A stretch of 64,000 nucleotides of DNA from Sorangium cellulosum. Lineage in GTDB: Bacteria > Myxococcota_A > Polyangia > Polyangiales > Polyangiaceae. The stretch is taken from positions 9,681,501 through 9,745,500 of the forward strand of contig NZ_CP012670.1 in the NCBI RefSeq assembly GCF_004135735.1, given 5' to 3'. This document shows positions 31,401-32,872 of this stretch, in pieces. The position numbers and the translations under genes are program-made. The first letter of the stretch is position 1; each line of letters opens with the position of its first letter. The notes under the pieces are model-generated. The model made no database searches, was not told the origin of the DNA, and worked only from the letters and a program-made list of their open reading frames with translations.

Positions 31401-32554
31401 CAGGCGGCTCGGATGACGCCGGCCTGGGCATCGGGGTTCGGGGCCGTGAGCCCGTTCGAGGCGCCGTCGCTGTTCACGGCGCTGCCCCGCAGGAGCGCGT
31501 AGATGCGGTCGCCGGCGGCGAGCGCGTCGGACAGGCGGCGCAGCACCAGCGCGCCGCACCCCTCGCCGCGGACGTACCCGTCGGCGCGCGCGTCGAACGC
31601 GTGGCACCGGCCAGCCGGGCTCATCGCGCCCAGCTTGGTCATCTCGATCGTGGCGTGGGGGGTCAGCATGAGGCTGACGCCGCCGGCCAGGACCAGATCG
31701 GTCTCCCCGCGCCGGAGGCTCTGCACGGCGAGGTGGACCGCGACCAGCGACGAGCTGCACGCCGTGTTGATCGTCATCACCGGGCCGTTCAGCCCCAGGT
31801 GGTAGGCGATGCGGGCGGGGATGATGGAGTTGTCCCAGCCCACGGCCGAGTGCACCTCGATGGCCGCCGCGTCGTCGCCCGCGACGCGCCCGTACTCCTG
31901 CCACATCGCCCCGAAGAACACGCCCGTCCTGGAGCCGCCGAGCGCGGTCGGGACGACGCGCGCGTCCTCGAACGCCTCCCAGGCGGTCTCGAGCGCGAGG
32001 CGCTGCTGCGGATCCATCTGCCTGGCTTCCGCCGGGGAGATGCCGAAGAAGCCCGGGTCGAAGCTCGCCACGTCGCCGAGGAACCCGCCCCACCGGGTCG
32101 CCATCTTGCCAGGGGCCTGGACCTCGGCGTCGAACCAGGCATCGATCTCCCAGCGATCGGGCGGAACCTCGATGACGGCGTCGAGGCCCGAACGCAGCGC
32201 CTCCCACATCGCCTCGGCGGACGCGACGCCGCCCGGCATGCGGCACCCGAGGCCGACGATGGCGATCGGCTCGTCGTCGGACGGGGCGGCGGAGGCGGCG
32301 CCGGGGGCGTCGGGGACCGGCTCGGCGCGCGCCGCCGCGAGGTGCCCGGCGAGGGCGCGCAAGGTGCTGTAGCGCCAGATTGACGTGGCGGGGACCGGAC
32401 GCCCCAGCCAGGTCGACAGCTTGTCGACCAGGCGCAACACCCCGGAAGAGTCGAGCCCCTGGTCGCGGAACTGCACGCCATCGCGGACGGCCTCCGGCGC
32501 GATGTTCAACAGCTCCGCCAGCGCGCCACGAAGAAACCCCTCAACCTTGTCCAT
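4886..32554 (-). CDS. Giant modular type I PKS, loading module plus modules 1-5
   Basis: This is a 9222-residue polyketide synthase. Domain order from the N-terminus is ACP-KS1-AT(L)-AT1-DH1-KR1-ACP1, KS2-AT2-DH2-KR2-ACP2, KS3-AT3-DH3-KR3-ACP3, KS4-AT4-KR4-ACP4, KS5-AT5-DH5-KR5-ACP5, then a tail of about 90 residues likely to be a docking domain. All five KS domains have the Cys-His-His triad motifs (TACSSS, HGTGT, N-x-GH). I see no ER, methyltransferase or thioesterase domain. AT motifs predict malonyl (1, 2, 4, 5) and methylmalonyl (3) extension. The start ATG at 32554 has a GAGGGA-type ribosome site upstream. Its stop overlaps the next PKS start (ATGAGTAA). The N-terminal ACP-KS-AT-AT arrangement is the mixed loading/first module known from myxobacterial pathways such as soraphen and stigmatellin. 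The product is not identified. Confidence 0.98.
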   Translation of the reverse strand: MDKVEGFLRGALAELLNIAPEAVRDGVQFRDQGLDSSGVLRLVDKLSTWLGRPVPATSIWRYSTLRALAGHLAAARAEPVPDAPGAASAAPSDDEPIAIVGLGCRMPGGVASAEAMWEALRSGLDAVIEVPPDRWEIDAWFDAEVQAPGKMATRWGGFLGDVASFDPGFFGISPAEARQMDPQQRLALETAWEAFEDARVVPTALGGSRTGVFFGAMWQEYGRVAGDDAAAIEVHSAVGWDNSIIPARIAYHLGLNGPVMTINTACSSSLVAVHLAVQSLRRGETDLVLAGGVSLMLTPHATIEMTKLGAMSPAGRCHAFDARADGYVRGEGCGALVLRRLSDALAAGDRIYALLRGSAVNSDGASNGLTAPNPDAQAGVIRAAWQQAGVAPSEVAYVETHGTGTALGDPIEAAGLSAVFAPGRVQPLCIGSAKTNFGHLEAAAGVTGLIKAALALHHGELPPSLHFETPNPHIDFEALKLQVVDRRRGWPSADRRFAGVSSFGFGGTNAHVALQEAPHRRRALLALAADSPEALGEAARRLGDELVGVETDGALYELESRQQRAARSCAGSVRAVVRGRTAEELRAALQGLVDGGSKPSAIPDTKPRLVFFFSGHGGQWLGMGRDLMAGEPAFRASLEACDRAVRELAGWSVIDALTASEASSRLERTDVIQPVLFSLQVALARTLQAWGVSPDLVLGQSVGEVAAAVVAGALSLRDGARVICRWSALIAEKASGRGAMVVADLSAAQAERLLAGGGARVSVAAHLSRAQVCLAGPIDAVEALQRRLEDDGIKVLRVRIDYAAHSAEMEPLLPELTQRLAGIEPSVPAIPMWSTAADRLVDGAELDARYWARNLREPARIAEAIERLAQQGSARIVEVGPHPIALHPIQATLASSSDGRSLALATCWREAPARDGLEALLGALWCDGFDVDWDAVCGRGTARAKPDHPLPLVVSGKTEEALRENAGRLAAHLEGRSELALADVAFSLATTRAHFEARAAVLAGSAEEAAEGLSALAEGRAHKAVVQGAAARDGKLAVLFTGQGSQRPGMGKGLYEAYPVFRQALDAVCEALDAHLDQPLRAVMFAEAGSELGALLEQTSWTQPALFALEVALFRQWQAWGVQPSALAGHSIGELSAAHVSGMLSLSDAARLVCARGRLMQACEPGGVMVSIEASEAEVAPALAEFAGRVDIAAINGPRQTVISGDAEAVLALSARFEVLGRRTRRLRVSHAFHSAHMDSMLAAFEEEAERCELLAPQIPLVSHVDGAPADEAALRTPAYWVRQVRKAVRFADAMRSLHEQGVGSYLECGPDAVLAAMGAACLAEGAEGVFVASLRKDQEEARSLATALGQLHVHGHALDWKQVLAGYPARRVDLPTYAFQRQRYWLDVPKVRSDVSAAGLRPAEHPLLGAATRLADGDGSLFTGRLSLGEQPWLRDHVVFERVLFPGTGMLELALAAARAVGSRAVSELILAEPLVLGDAGALRFQLSVGAPDAQGRRGFGLYSQPEEAPVDGPWIQHATGTLADEAPVDREALAELRTWPVPGAEAVDLSGFYDRVGLLGLRYGPAFQGLVELSRRGSTFFGRVVLPEAAAGDAEAYGVHPALLDAALHTMVAAFAERAQADEAPLPFAWSDVALHATGASELRVRFQVQEESAQQVTGSLCVTDATGEPVASIVGLEARSATAEQLRGKTRVDAQHLYQMAFQPVSLAEASSTGAAQVVLGASQGQAPLADALGVEAASGLDDVLARIERGETPARVVVDATSAGPGERGLAASVHEATGRALLLLQAWLSERRFEPVELVWVTRDAIGADAEDGVQDLAHAPLWGLLRTARIEHPDRRLRLIDVGAGPLNGQLLARALDAVDEPELSLRGDSVRAARLLRAPAKAQGQAPARPLDPRGTVLVTGGTGELGQAVATHLVREHGARHLVLTSRRGLDAPGAHELLKRLERLGAETVTIAACNVSDRAEVAGVLAGIAPEHPLTAVWHLAGVLDDGVLVAQTPERFSRVLGPKVDGALHLHELTQGLDLSAFVLFSSAVGTLGGAGQSNYAAANAFLDALAARRRRQGLAATSLAWGFWTPAGVGMTAHLGEAEVARMRRAGYVPMPVGEGLELLDAALSRPAANLVPSHFDLGRLQRSLSESGELPALLRALVRPGVRKAATATQRASALRERLSALPEPERLSSLIALVRSEVAVVLGLPRAEAVLPDQVLRELGLDSLMAMELRNRLSAQAQTKLPATLAFDYPTPRAIAELLLKQAFSEVEAATPRARPQRRVRDDEPIAIVSMACRLPGGVESPEEYWRLLSEGRDAIEVFPSRWDALSVYDPDPEAVGKSYVREGGFLRDVDLFDAGFFGISPREAQSMDPQQRLVLETAWEALERAGVRPSEVSGSATGMYLGWMGSDYGALQGGSLDALDGYQMTGTLGSVTSGRVAYVLGLQGPTMTVDTACSSSLVALHLACAALRQGECDIALSGGVMVMTTPTTFVEFSRLKALPRDGRCKSFSAQADGAIWAEGCGVLVLKRLSDAQRDGDRVLAVVRGSAVNQDGRSQGLTAPNGPSQQRVIRQALSSCRLTPADIDAVEAHGTGTSLGDPIEAGALAEVFGPGRAPERPVYLGSAKSNLGHAQAAAGVAGVIKMVLAMQHEELPKTLHAEEPSPHVAWEGSGLSLLQRARPWPRGGRVRRAGVSSFGISGTNAHVILEEAPPAKPPRTVVEVTSWAPVLPLVLSGRDEAALRAQAERWARWLEAPSEHGWADVVSAAALTRVHFEARASVAAGSAEEAAEGLRALAEGRAHQAVVQGAAARGGKLAVLFTGQGSQRPGMGKGLYEAYPVFRRALDAVCEALDAHLDQPLRAVMFAEAGSELGALLEQTSWTQPALFALEVALFRQWQAWGVQASVLAGHSIGELSAAHVSGMLSLSDAARLVCARGRLMQACEPGGAMVSMEASEAEVAPALAELAGRVDIAAINGPRQTVISGDAEAVLALSARFEAMGRRTRRLRVSHAFHSAHMDSMLAAFEEEAERCEFLAPQIPLVSHVDGAPADEATLRTPAYWVRQVRKAVRFFDGMRALHEQGVSSYLECGPDGVLAAISADCLPESADAVLVSSLRKDQEEARSLATAVGQLHVHGHALDWKQVLTGYPARRVDLPTYAFQRQRYWLDAPKVRSDVSAAGLRPAEHPLLGAATRLADGDGSLFTGRLSLGEQPWLRDHVVFGKVLFPGAGILELSLEAARAVGSRAISELILAEPLVLADAGAHRLQLSVGAPDAQGRRGFGLYSQPEDAPVDGPWIQHATGVMSDEAPVDREALAELRAWPVPGAEPVDLSGFYDRAEALGLHYGPAFQGLVELSRRGSTLYGRVVLPGAAAGDAEAYGAHPALLDAALHTIVAALAERAHGDEAPLPFAWSDVVLHAGGASELRVRLQLQDEGEQQITGSLCVTDATGEPVASIAGLEARRVTAEHLRGAARVDAQHLYRVEFRPVSLVEATSTGAAQVVLGMAEGQAPLSGALGVEAVSDLDEVLARVERGQAPARVVVDATVAGSTRQGVAASVHEATRRALLILQAWLSERRFEPIELVWVTRDAIGADADDDVQDLAHAPLWGLLRTARSEHPDRRLRLIDVGAGALDGSLLARALGTEGEPELSLRGGRARAARLTRVPPGGQGGLATPRLNPEGTVLITGGTGELGQAVAMHLVRERGVRHLLLTSRRGLDAPGAPELVQKLKELGAEAASVVACDISDRAEVAGVLAGVAAEHPLTAVLHLAGVLDDGVLAAQTPERFARVLRPKVDGALHLHELTQGLDLAAFVLFSSASGTLGTAGQSNYAAANTFLDALAAHRLRRGLPAKSLAWGLWAQAGVGMTAHLGEAEVSRIRRAGFVPMSVREALLLLDAALARPEANLVPSHFDLSRLQRSQSDGGELPAMFRALVRPGVRKASSASHEASALRERLSALPEPERLSSLIALVRSEVAVVLGLPRAEAVEPDQVLRELGLDSLTAVELRNRLSAQAQTKLPATLAFDYPTPRAIAELLLKQAFSEVEAATPRARPQRRVRDDEPIAIVSMACRLPGGVESPEEYWRLLSEGRDAIEVFPSRWDALSVYDPDPEAMGKSYVREGGFLRDVDLFDAGFFGISPREAQSMDPQQRLVLETAWEALERAGVRPASLSESAAGVYLGAMGSDYGVLQSGDLEALDGYWGTGSAGSVISGRVAYVLGLQGPALTVDTACSSSLVTLHLACTALRQGECDIALSGGVMVMTTPATFVEFSRLKALPRDGRCKSFSAQADGAIWAEGCAMLVLKRLSDAQRDGDRVLAVVRGSAVNQDGRSQGLTAPNGPSQQRVIRQALSSCRLSPEDIDAVEAHGTGTSLGDPIEAGALAEVFGPGRAPERPVYLGSAKSNLGHAQAAAGVAGVMKMVLAMQHEELPKTLHAEEPSPHIAWEGSGLSLLQQARPWPRGGRVRRAGVSSFGISGTNAHVILEEAPAVGPKPAPAETGPLLASSALPLVLSGRDEAALRAQAERWARWLKERPGYRWADVVNAAALHRTHFEARAAVLACGAEEAAEGLWALAEGRGHASVSVGKARALGKVVFVFPGQGSQWLGMGRALLEQSAAFAEAVEACDAALRRWTGWSVVAILRGEQGEEVPPFTRVDVVQPALFAMSVGLAAAWRSLGVEPAAVVGHSQGEVAAAVVAGALSLQDGARVVALRSQAVRKCTGKGGMVLVERPVSEVQGYIEPFGEALSIAAVNTASSTVVSGDARAIDELVGSLQAREVFCRKVNVDYASHSAHMDELLPELASQLASLQPRPSTIPFYSTVTGALLRDDEALDGDYWCRNLRLPVRLDKALVELLADGHGVFVEVSAHPILAMPLTTACAEAQGVVVGSLQRGEGGLSQLGGTLGALHVQGYEVDWKRLFGGQDARHVELPTYAFQRQRYWLEASKARSDLSSAGLRTAEHPLLGAATRVADTDGYLFTGRLSPRERPWLRDHAVFGKVLFPGTGMLELALSAARAVGGGAVSELILAEPLVLSETEARRVQLSVEAPDAQGRRGFGLYSQPEEAPEDAPWAQHATGTLTNDAIEDADAFEELQTWPVPDAEAVDLSGFYERLEEQGVHYGPSFQGLIELSRRGSVFYGQVVLPEAVADGAEDYGVHPTLLDAALQTLGAAIEPRSQSDAILMPFAWSEAVLLARGASALRVRFELREQGAQQVTGSLFLADTAGEPVASIHELKVRRATASQLREATRVGAQHHLYRVELQPVGLAEPPPSNVAQVVLRSSPGQSPLADALVAETVFDLDEVIARLDRGADSPVRVVVDATVVDPGDQGVVASTHEAMRRALLLLQAWLSDRRLESMELVWVTRGALGTDAADGVEDLVHAPLCGLLRTARSEYPDRRLRLIDVGSDALDPRLLARALATTAESELSLRSGAARAARLVRARPLEEQAAARPLNPEGTVLVTGATGGLGHTVARHLVQKHGARHLVLTSRRGLEAPGAPELVQALKELGAETVVMAACDMSSRAEVAALLAGIGAEHPLTAVLHLAGIVDDGVLVAQNPARFSRVLAPKVDAAFLLHELTQELDLAAFVLFSSVAGTLGAAGQSNYAAANTFLDALAAHRRGRGLVATSLAWGVWTPAGGGMAAQLGSADLARFKRYGLVSMSLQEGLALLDAALARPEATFVPSHFDLARLQRSVEADGEPPALLRALVRPALRKASSGSNEASALRERLSALREPERLDALLELVRTEVALVAGLPRGKAVQPDQVLKDLGLDSLMAVQLRNRLSARAQTKLPATLAFDYPTPRAIAELLLKQAFSGQETAAPRTKSRRKRQEDEPIAIVSMACRLPGGVESPEEYWELLLEGRDAIEGLPRRWDALSVYDPDPEAAGKSYAREGGFLRDIDLFDAGFFGISPREAQSMDPQQRLVLETAWEALERAGVRPSEVSGSATGVYLGASSTDYGAYQGNGLEALDGYRGTGSAGSVISGRVAYVLGLQGPAMTVDTACSSSLVALHLACAALRQGECDMALTGGVMVMSTPALFVEFSRLKGMAPDGRCKSFSAQADGAGWAEGCGVLVLKRLSDAQRDGDRVLAVVRGSAVNQDGRSQGLTAPNGPSQQRVIRQALSSCRLSPEDIDAVEAHGTGTSLGDPIEAGALAEVFGPGRAPERPVYLGSSKSNLGHAQAAAGVAGVMKMVLAMQHEVLPRTLHAEEPSPHIAWEGSGLSLLQQARPWPRGGRVRRAGVSAFGISGTNAHVLLEEAPAVEPKPAPAETGPLLASSALPLVLSGRDEAALRAQAERWARWLRERPGYRWADVVSAAALTRVHFEARAAVAAGSAEEAAEGLSALAEGRAHKAVVQGAAARGGKLAVLFTGQGSQRPGMGKGLYEAYPVFRQALDAVCEALDAHLDQPLRAVMFAEAGSELGALLEQTSWTQPALFALEVALFRQWQAWGVQASVLAGHSIGELSAAHVSGMLSLSDAARLVCARGRLMQACEPGGAMVSIEASEAEVAPALAEFAGRVDIAALNGPRQTVISGDAEAVQALSARFDAMGRRTRRLRVSHAFHSAHMDSMLAAFEEEAERCEFLAPRIPLVSHVDGAAADEAALRTPAYWVRQVRKAVRFADAMRSLQEQGVGSYLECGPDGVLAAMGAACLAEGTEGVFVASLRKDQEEARSLVTALGQLHVHGHALDWKQVLPNPAMRHVDLPTYAFQRQRYWLDAPKPPVGAVGASASERALWEAVEEGKGEGVAELLALPDEVRGNVSPLLPYLAAWRHRNEAEAAVGSWLYGEAWRRDATAARGGVGLSGRWLLVAGAAAEGLAKQVTEVLGGAGAEVVRLEPSRDRAQLAAALKAQEPVSGVVSLTALDEESAPERPQRERGLYQSLTLAQALGDAGIGAPLWLLTQGAVAVDEADELTHPLQALVWGLGRVVALEHAGRWGGLVDVPAELDVGAAQRLRATLASQDDEDQVAIRRGGRFVRRLVRVRPQARQASWKVRGTVLVTGGVGGLGAHLARWLAERGAEHLVLTSRRGAEAPGAAELREELVGRGVRVTLAACDVSEREQVEALLAMVEQDEAPLRAVAHLAGVVRRTPLAELAPEQVADELGAKVGGAWHLHELLEGRELDAFVLYGSIAGLWGSGAQGAYSAANAALDALARHRRQKGLAATVLHWGPWAEGGMVNGEAEEHLRLRGVASMAPDKALACLELALRAGSTSVGVADVDWSRFVATFCAARRRPLLEGIEQVVQQLESSRRTQAAGDSSLQEQVRSLPEAQRHRHVRDLIAAEAAAVLRVKDPGTLDPHRGLLDLGLDSLMAVELTRRLRERSGLAIPSTLVFDHPTLDAAARWLLEQLTPGRPQARESEVGESEVRAGIDASEPMAIVGVGLRMPGGARDLDGLWSLLAEERDTLRLIPPERFDVQALYDADPDAKGKTYVRHASLMEDVASFDASFFGISPREAEPMDPQQRLLLETAWNALEDAGVRADQLRGSDTGVFVGVAPSEYAHYRGASAKEDAYALTGTALSFSAGRVAYHLGLQGPAVSVDTACSSSLVALHLACEALRRGDCAMALAAGVQVIADPSGFVLLSRTRAVSADGRCKTFSEAADGYGRGEGVAVVVLMRLSDAQAQGKRVLGLVRGTAVNQDGASSGITAPNGTAQQKVLRAALGHAGLRPADIDVVECHGTGTSLGDPIEVQALGAVYGQGRDAERPLLLGAIKSNIGHLESASGLAGLCKVLAAFRHEALPATLHSAPRNTKIPWESLPVQVVDRLTPWPRRQDGQPRRAGVSSFGISGTNAHVIVEEPPALEPRGEVIDMAPAQTPPVLPLVLSGRDEAALRAQAERWARWLEGRPEHGWADVVSAAALTRVHLEARASVAAGSAEEAAEGLRALAEGRAHQAVVQGAAARDGKLAVLFTGQGSQRPGMGKGLYEVYPVFRQALDAVCEALDAHLDQPLRAVMFAGAGSELGALLEQTSWTQPALFALEVALFRQWQAWGVQPSALAGHSIGELSAAHVSGMLSLSDAARLVCARGRLMQACEPGGVMVSLEASEAEVAPALAEFAGRVDIAAINGPRQTVISGDAEAVLALSARFEVLGRRTRRLRVSHAFHSAHMDSMLAAFEEEAERCDFLAPQIPLVSHVDGAPADEAALRTPAYWVRQVRKAVRFADAVKSLHEQGVGSYLECGPDAVLAAMGAACLAEGAEGVFVASLRKDQEEARSLATAVGQLHVHGHELDWKQVLPNPAMRHVDLPTYAFQGQRYWLDAPKVGADVSAAGLRPAEHPLLGAATGLADSDGALFTSRLSLGEQPWLRDHAVYGNVLFPGTGMLELALAAARATGNRAVSELVLAEPLVLSEAEARRVQLSVEAPDAQGRRGFGLYSQPEDAAHEASWVQHATGVLTDEAPVERAALDELRTWPVPGAEAVDLTGFYERLHDRGLQYGPAFQGLVELSRRDGTFYGRVVLPRTATDGAEAYNIHPALLDAALHTMVAAFDGAGDDVSLPFAWSDVMLHASGASELRVRFELREQGAQQVTGALAITDAAGEPVASVAALQVRRATAEQVRAATRVGARHLYRVEFQPVALAEVSSTGAVQVVLGALQGQAPLAEALGLEAISELDDVLARIERGQTPVRVIVDATSAGPSQQGLAASAHEAQGLAASVHEAQARALRLLQAWMSESRFEPIELVWVTRDAIGVDAGDSVEALAHAPLWGLVRSARSEHPERRLRLLDVDALDAQLVRRALATTTEPELSLRGGAARAARLAQAPPADLAQAPARALDPEGTVLVTGGTGELGQALAAHLVREHGVRHLLLTSRRGLAAAGAPELVEALAALGAESVTVAACDTSDRTELANALAAIAPDRPLTAVFHLAGVLDDGVLAAQTPERLSRVLAPKVDGALHLHELTQHLPLAAFVLFSSMAGTLGAAGQSNYAAANTFLDALAAHRRHRGLPAMSLAWGLWAQAGVGMTAHLGGAELSRLRRAGFIPMSEQQGLRLLDAALLRPEPVLVPVHFDLARLQRSADDSAELPALLRALVRPGLRKASSAAHKASALRERLSALHDAKRLDFLLDLVRSEIAAVLGLDRVEAVPSAQPLRELGMDSLMAVEIRNRLASLVESKLPATLLFDHPSAAHIARFLLSKLDNGNGRHHDAKRPEDAMSDDEVRALMLGLSISRLRSSGLLSKLLELRGPAETKVDILDFDSLADEQLALQALQMISNSEDLHE
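10430..15055 (-). other. PKS module 4 (KS-AT-KR-ACP), malonyl, hydroxyl-forming
   Basis: Residues 5834-7375. KS4 has its Cys near 6002. AT4 has GHSIGE near 6456 and HAFHS (malonyl). No DH is present. After the AT comes a typical KR structural subdomain and then a catalytic KR (about 6990-7150) with TGGVGGLG. It lacks LDD and has a Trp eight residues before the catalytic Tyr, in GLWGSGAQGAY. In established KR classification this marks an A-type KR, unlike all the other KRs here. ACP4 has GLDSLMAVEL near 7307. Expected product is a secondary alcohol of L (A-type) configuration. Confidence 0.9.
15056..20383 (-). other. PKS module 3 (KS-AT-DH-KR-ACP), methylmalonyl
   Basis: Residues 4058-5833. 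KS3 has its active Cys near residue 4225. AT3 carries GHSQGE near 4680 and YASHS near 4783, the methylmalonyl signature. DH3 has HAVFGKVLFP (H4988). Its second motif ends DAALQ where the other DHs have DAALH, which is an allowed variant. KR3 has VDD in place of LDD at the B-type position. ACP3 has GLDSL near 5771. Expected product is an alpha-methyl E double bond. The AT-DH half is nearly identical at DNA level to module 6. Confidence 0.9.
17335..19742. repeat. 2.4-kb direct repeat, copy B (module 3)
   Basis: Second copy of the repeat at 1743-4150, in the same orientation and with the same domain content (KS C-terminal half, methylmalonyl AT, N-terminal part of DH). The near identity suggests recent duplication or gene conversion between modules 3 and 6. 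Confidence 0.85.
20384..25708 (-). other. PKS module 2 (KS-AT-DH-KR-ACP), malonyl
   Basis: Residues 2283-4057. KS2 has C2452 in TACSSS. AT2 (GHSIGE near 2907, HAFHS near 3003) is predicted malonyl-specific and is close to a copy of AT1, AT4 and AT5. DH2 has the full HVVFGKVLFP motif (H3213) and the DAALH second motif. KR2 is B-type (LDD) with the NYAAAN catalytic stretch. ACP2 has GLDSLTAVEL (Ser near 3997). Expected product is an unbranched E double bond. Confidence 0.9.
25709..32554 (-). other. PKS loading module and module 1 (ACP-KS-AT-AT-DH-KR-ACP)
   Basis: Residues 1-2282. The N-terminal ACP carries GLDSSG (S36) in place of the usual GxDSL. KS1 has C266 and is not a KSQ. The first AT (about 610-905) reads GQSVGE (S701) where extender ATs read GHSxGE, and has YAAHS near residue 800. 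It resembles neither a malonyl (HAFH) nor a methylmalonyl (YASH) motif, so it is probably the starter-selecting AT. The second AT has GHSIGE (S1131) and HAFHS (malonyl). DH1 has H1438, but the conserved Gly of HxxxGxxxxP is Glu (E1442). KR1 (about 1895-2080) is B-type (LDD) with Ser/Tyr/Asn present. ACP1 has GLDSL (S2221). Confidence 0.9.
28480..29470. repeat. 1-kb malonyl-AT repeat family (four copies)
   Basis: The DNA encoding AT1 here is nearly identical to the AT2 (about 23135-24130), AT4 (about 12496-13486) and AT5 (about 7850-8856) coding segments. Long runs, for example around the SHAFHS-encoding stretch, are the same in all four. Boundaries are approximate and were read by eye. Confidence 0.8.
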
Positions 32555-32872
32555 GCAGACTTCCCTCGGACTCTATCGAGCGATCGAGCGAACGCGCCAT
32601 GCCGGCCAGGCCAGCACCTCGCGACGACACGCAACCTCCGGACGCTGAGCGTCCATCCCGGCGCGCTCGCCGGGAGAGCGAGCCACCGAAACGCCAGCTA
32701 CGCGCCGCTCAGCTCAAGCCATGGAGCGGCGCTCTCCCGCTCCACCAAGCAAGTTGAACTCCCGAAGCGATGACCCAAGACACCACAACCCGGCGGCCCG
32801 CGGCCCGACACCCGTGATCACGCCGCCAGGGGCAGGACCGCGAGCGCCCCACCGCGACAGCGCCGTACCGGC
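32555..32872 (-). promoter_or_regulatory. Structured leader between flavoprotein gene and PKS gene
   Basis: This is 318 bases without a gene. It holds three perfect or near-perfect inverted repeats: 32640-32654 (7-bp arms around one base), 32657-32674 (6-bp arms, 6-base loop) and 32702-32710 pairing with 32724-32732 (9-bp arms, 13-base loop). None is followed by a T-run on the minus strand, so a classical terminator is not supported. The stretch could hold a processing site, an attenuator or an internal promoter. The ribosome site of the PKS lies at its left end. Confidence 0.4.

Noticed and set aside
24455..32383. Plus-strand open frame of about 2600 codons (and similar ones at 9314-16102, 5114-9076 and 2599-5064) opposite the PKS
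   Set aside because: Arg/His/Gln-rich translations with no domains. They arise because GC-rich codons on the minus strand leave few stop codons on the other strand.
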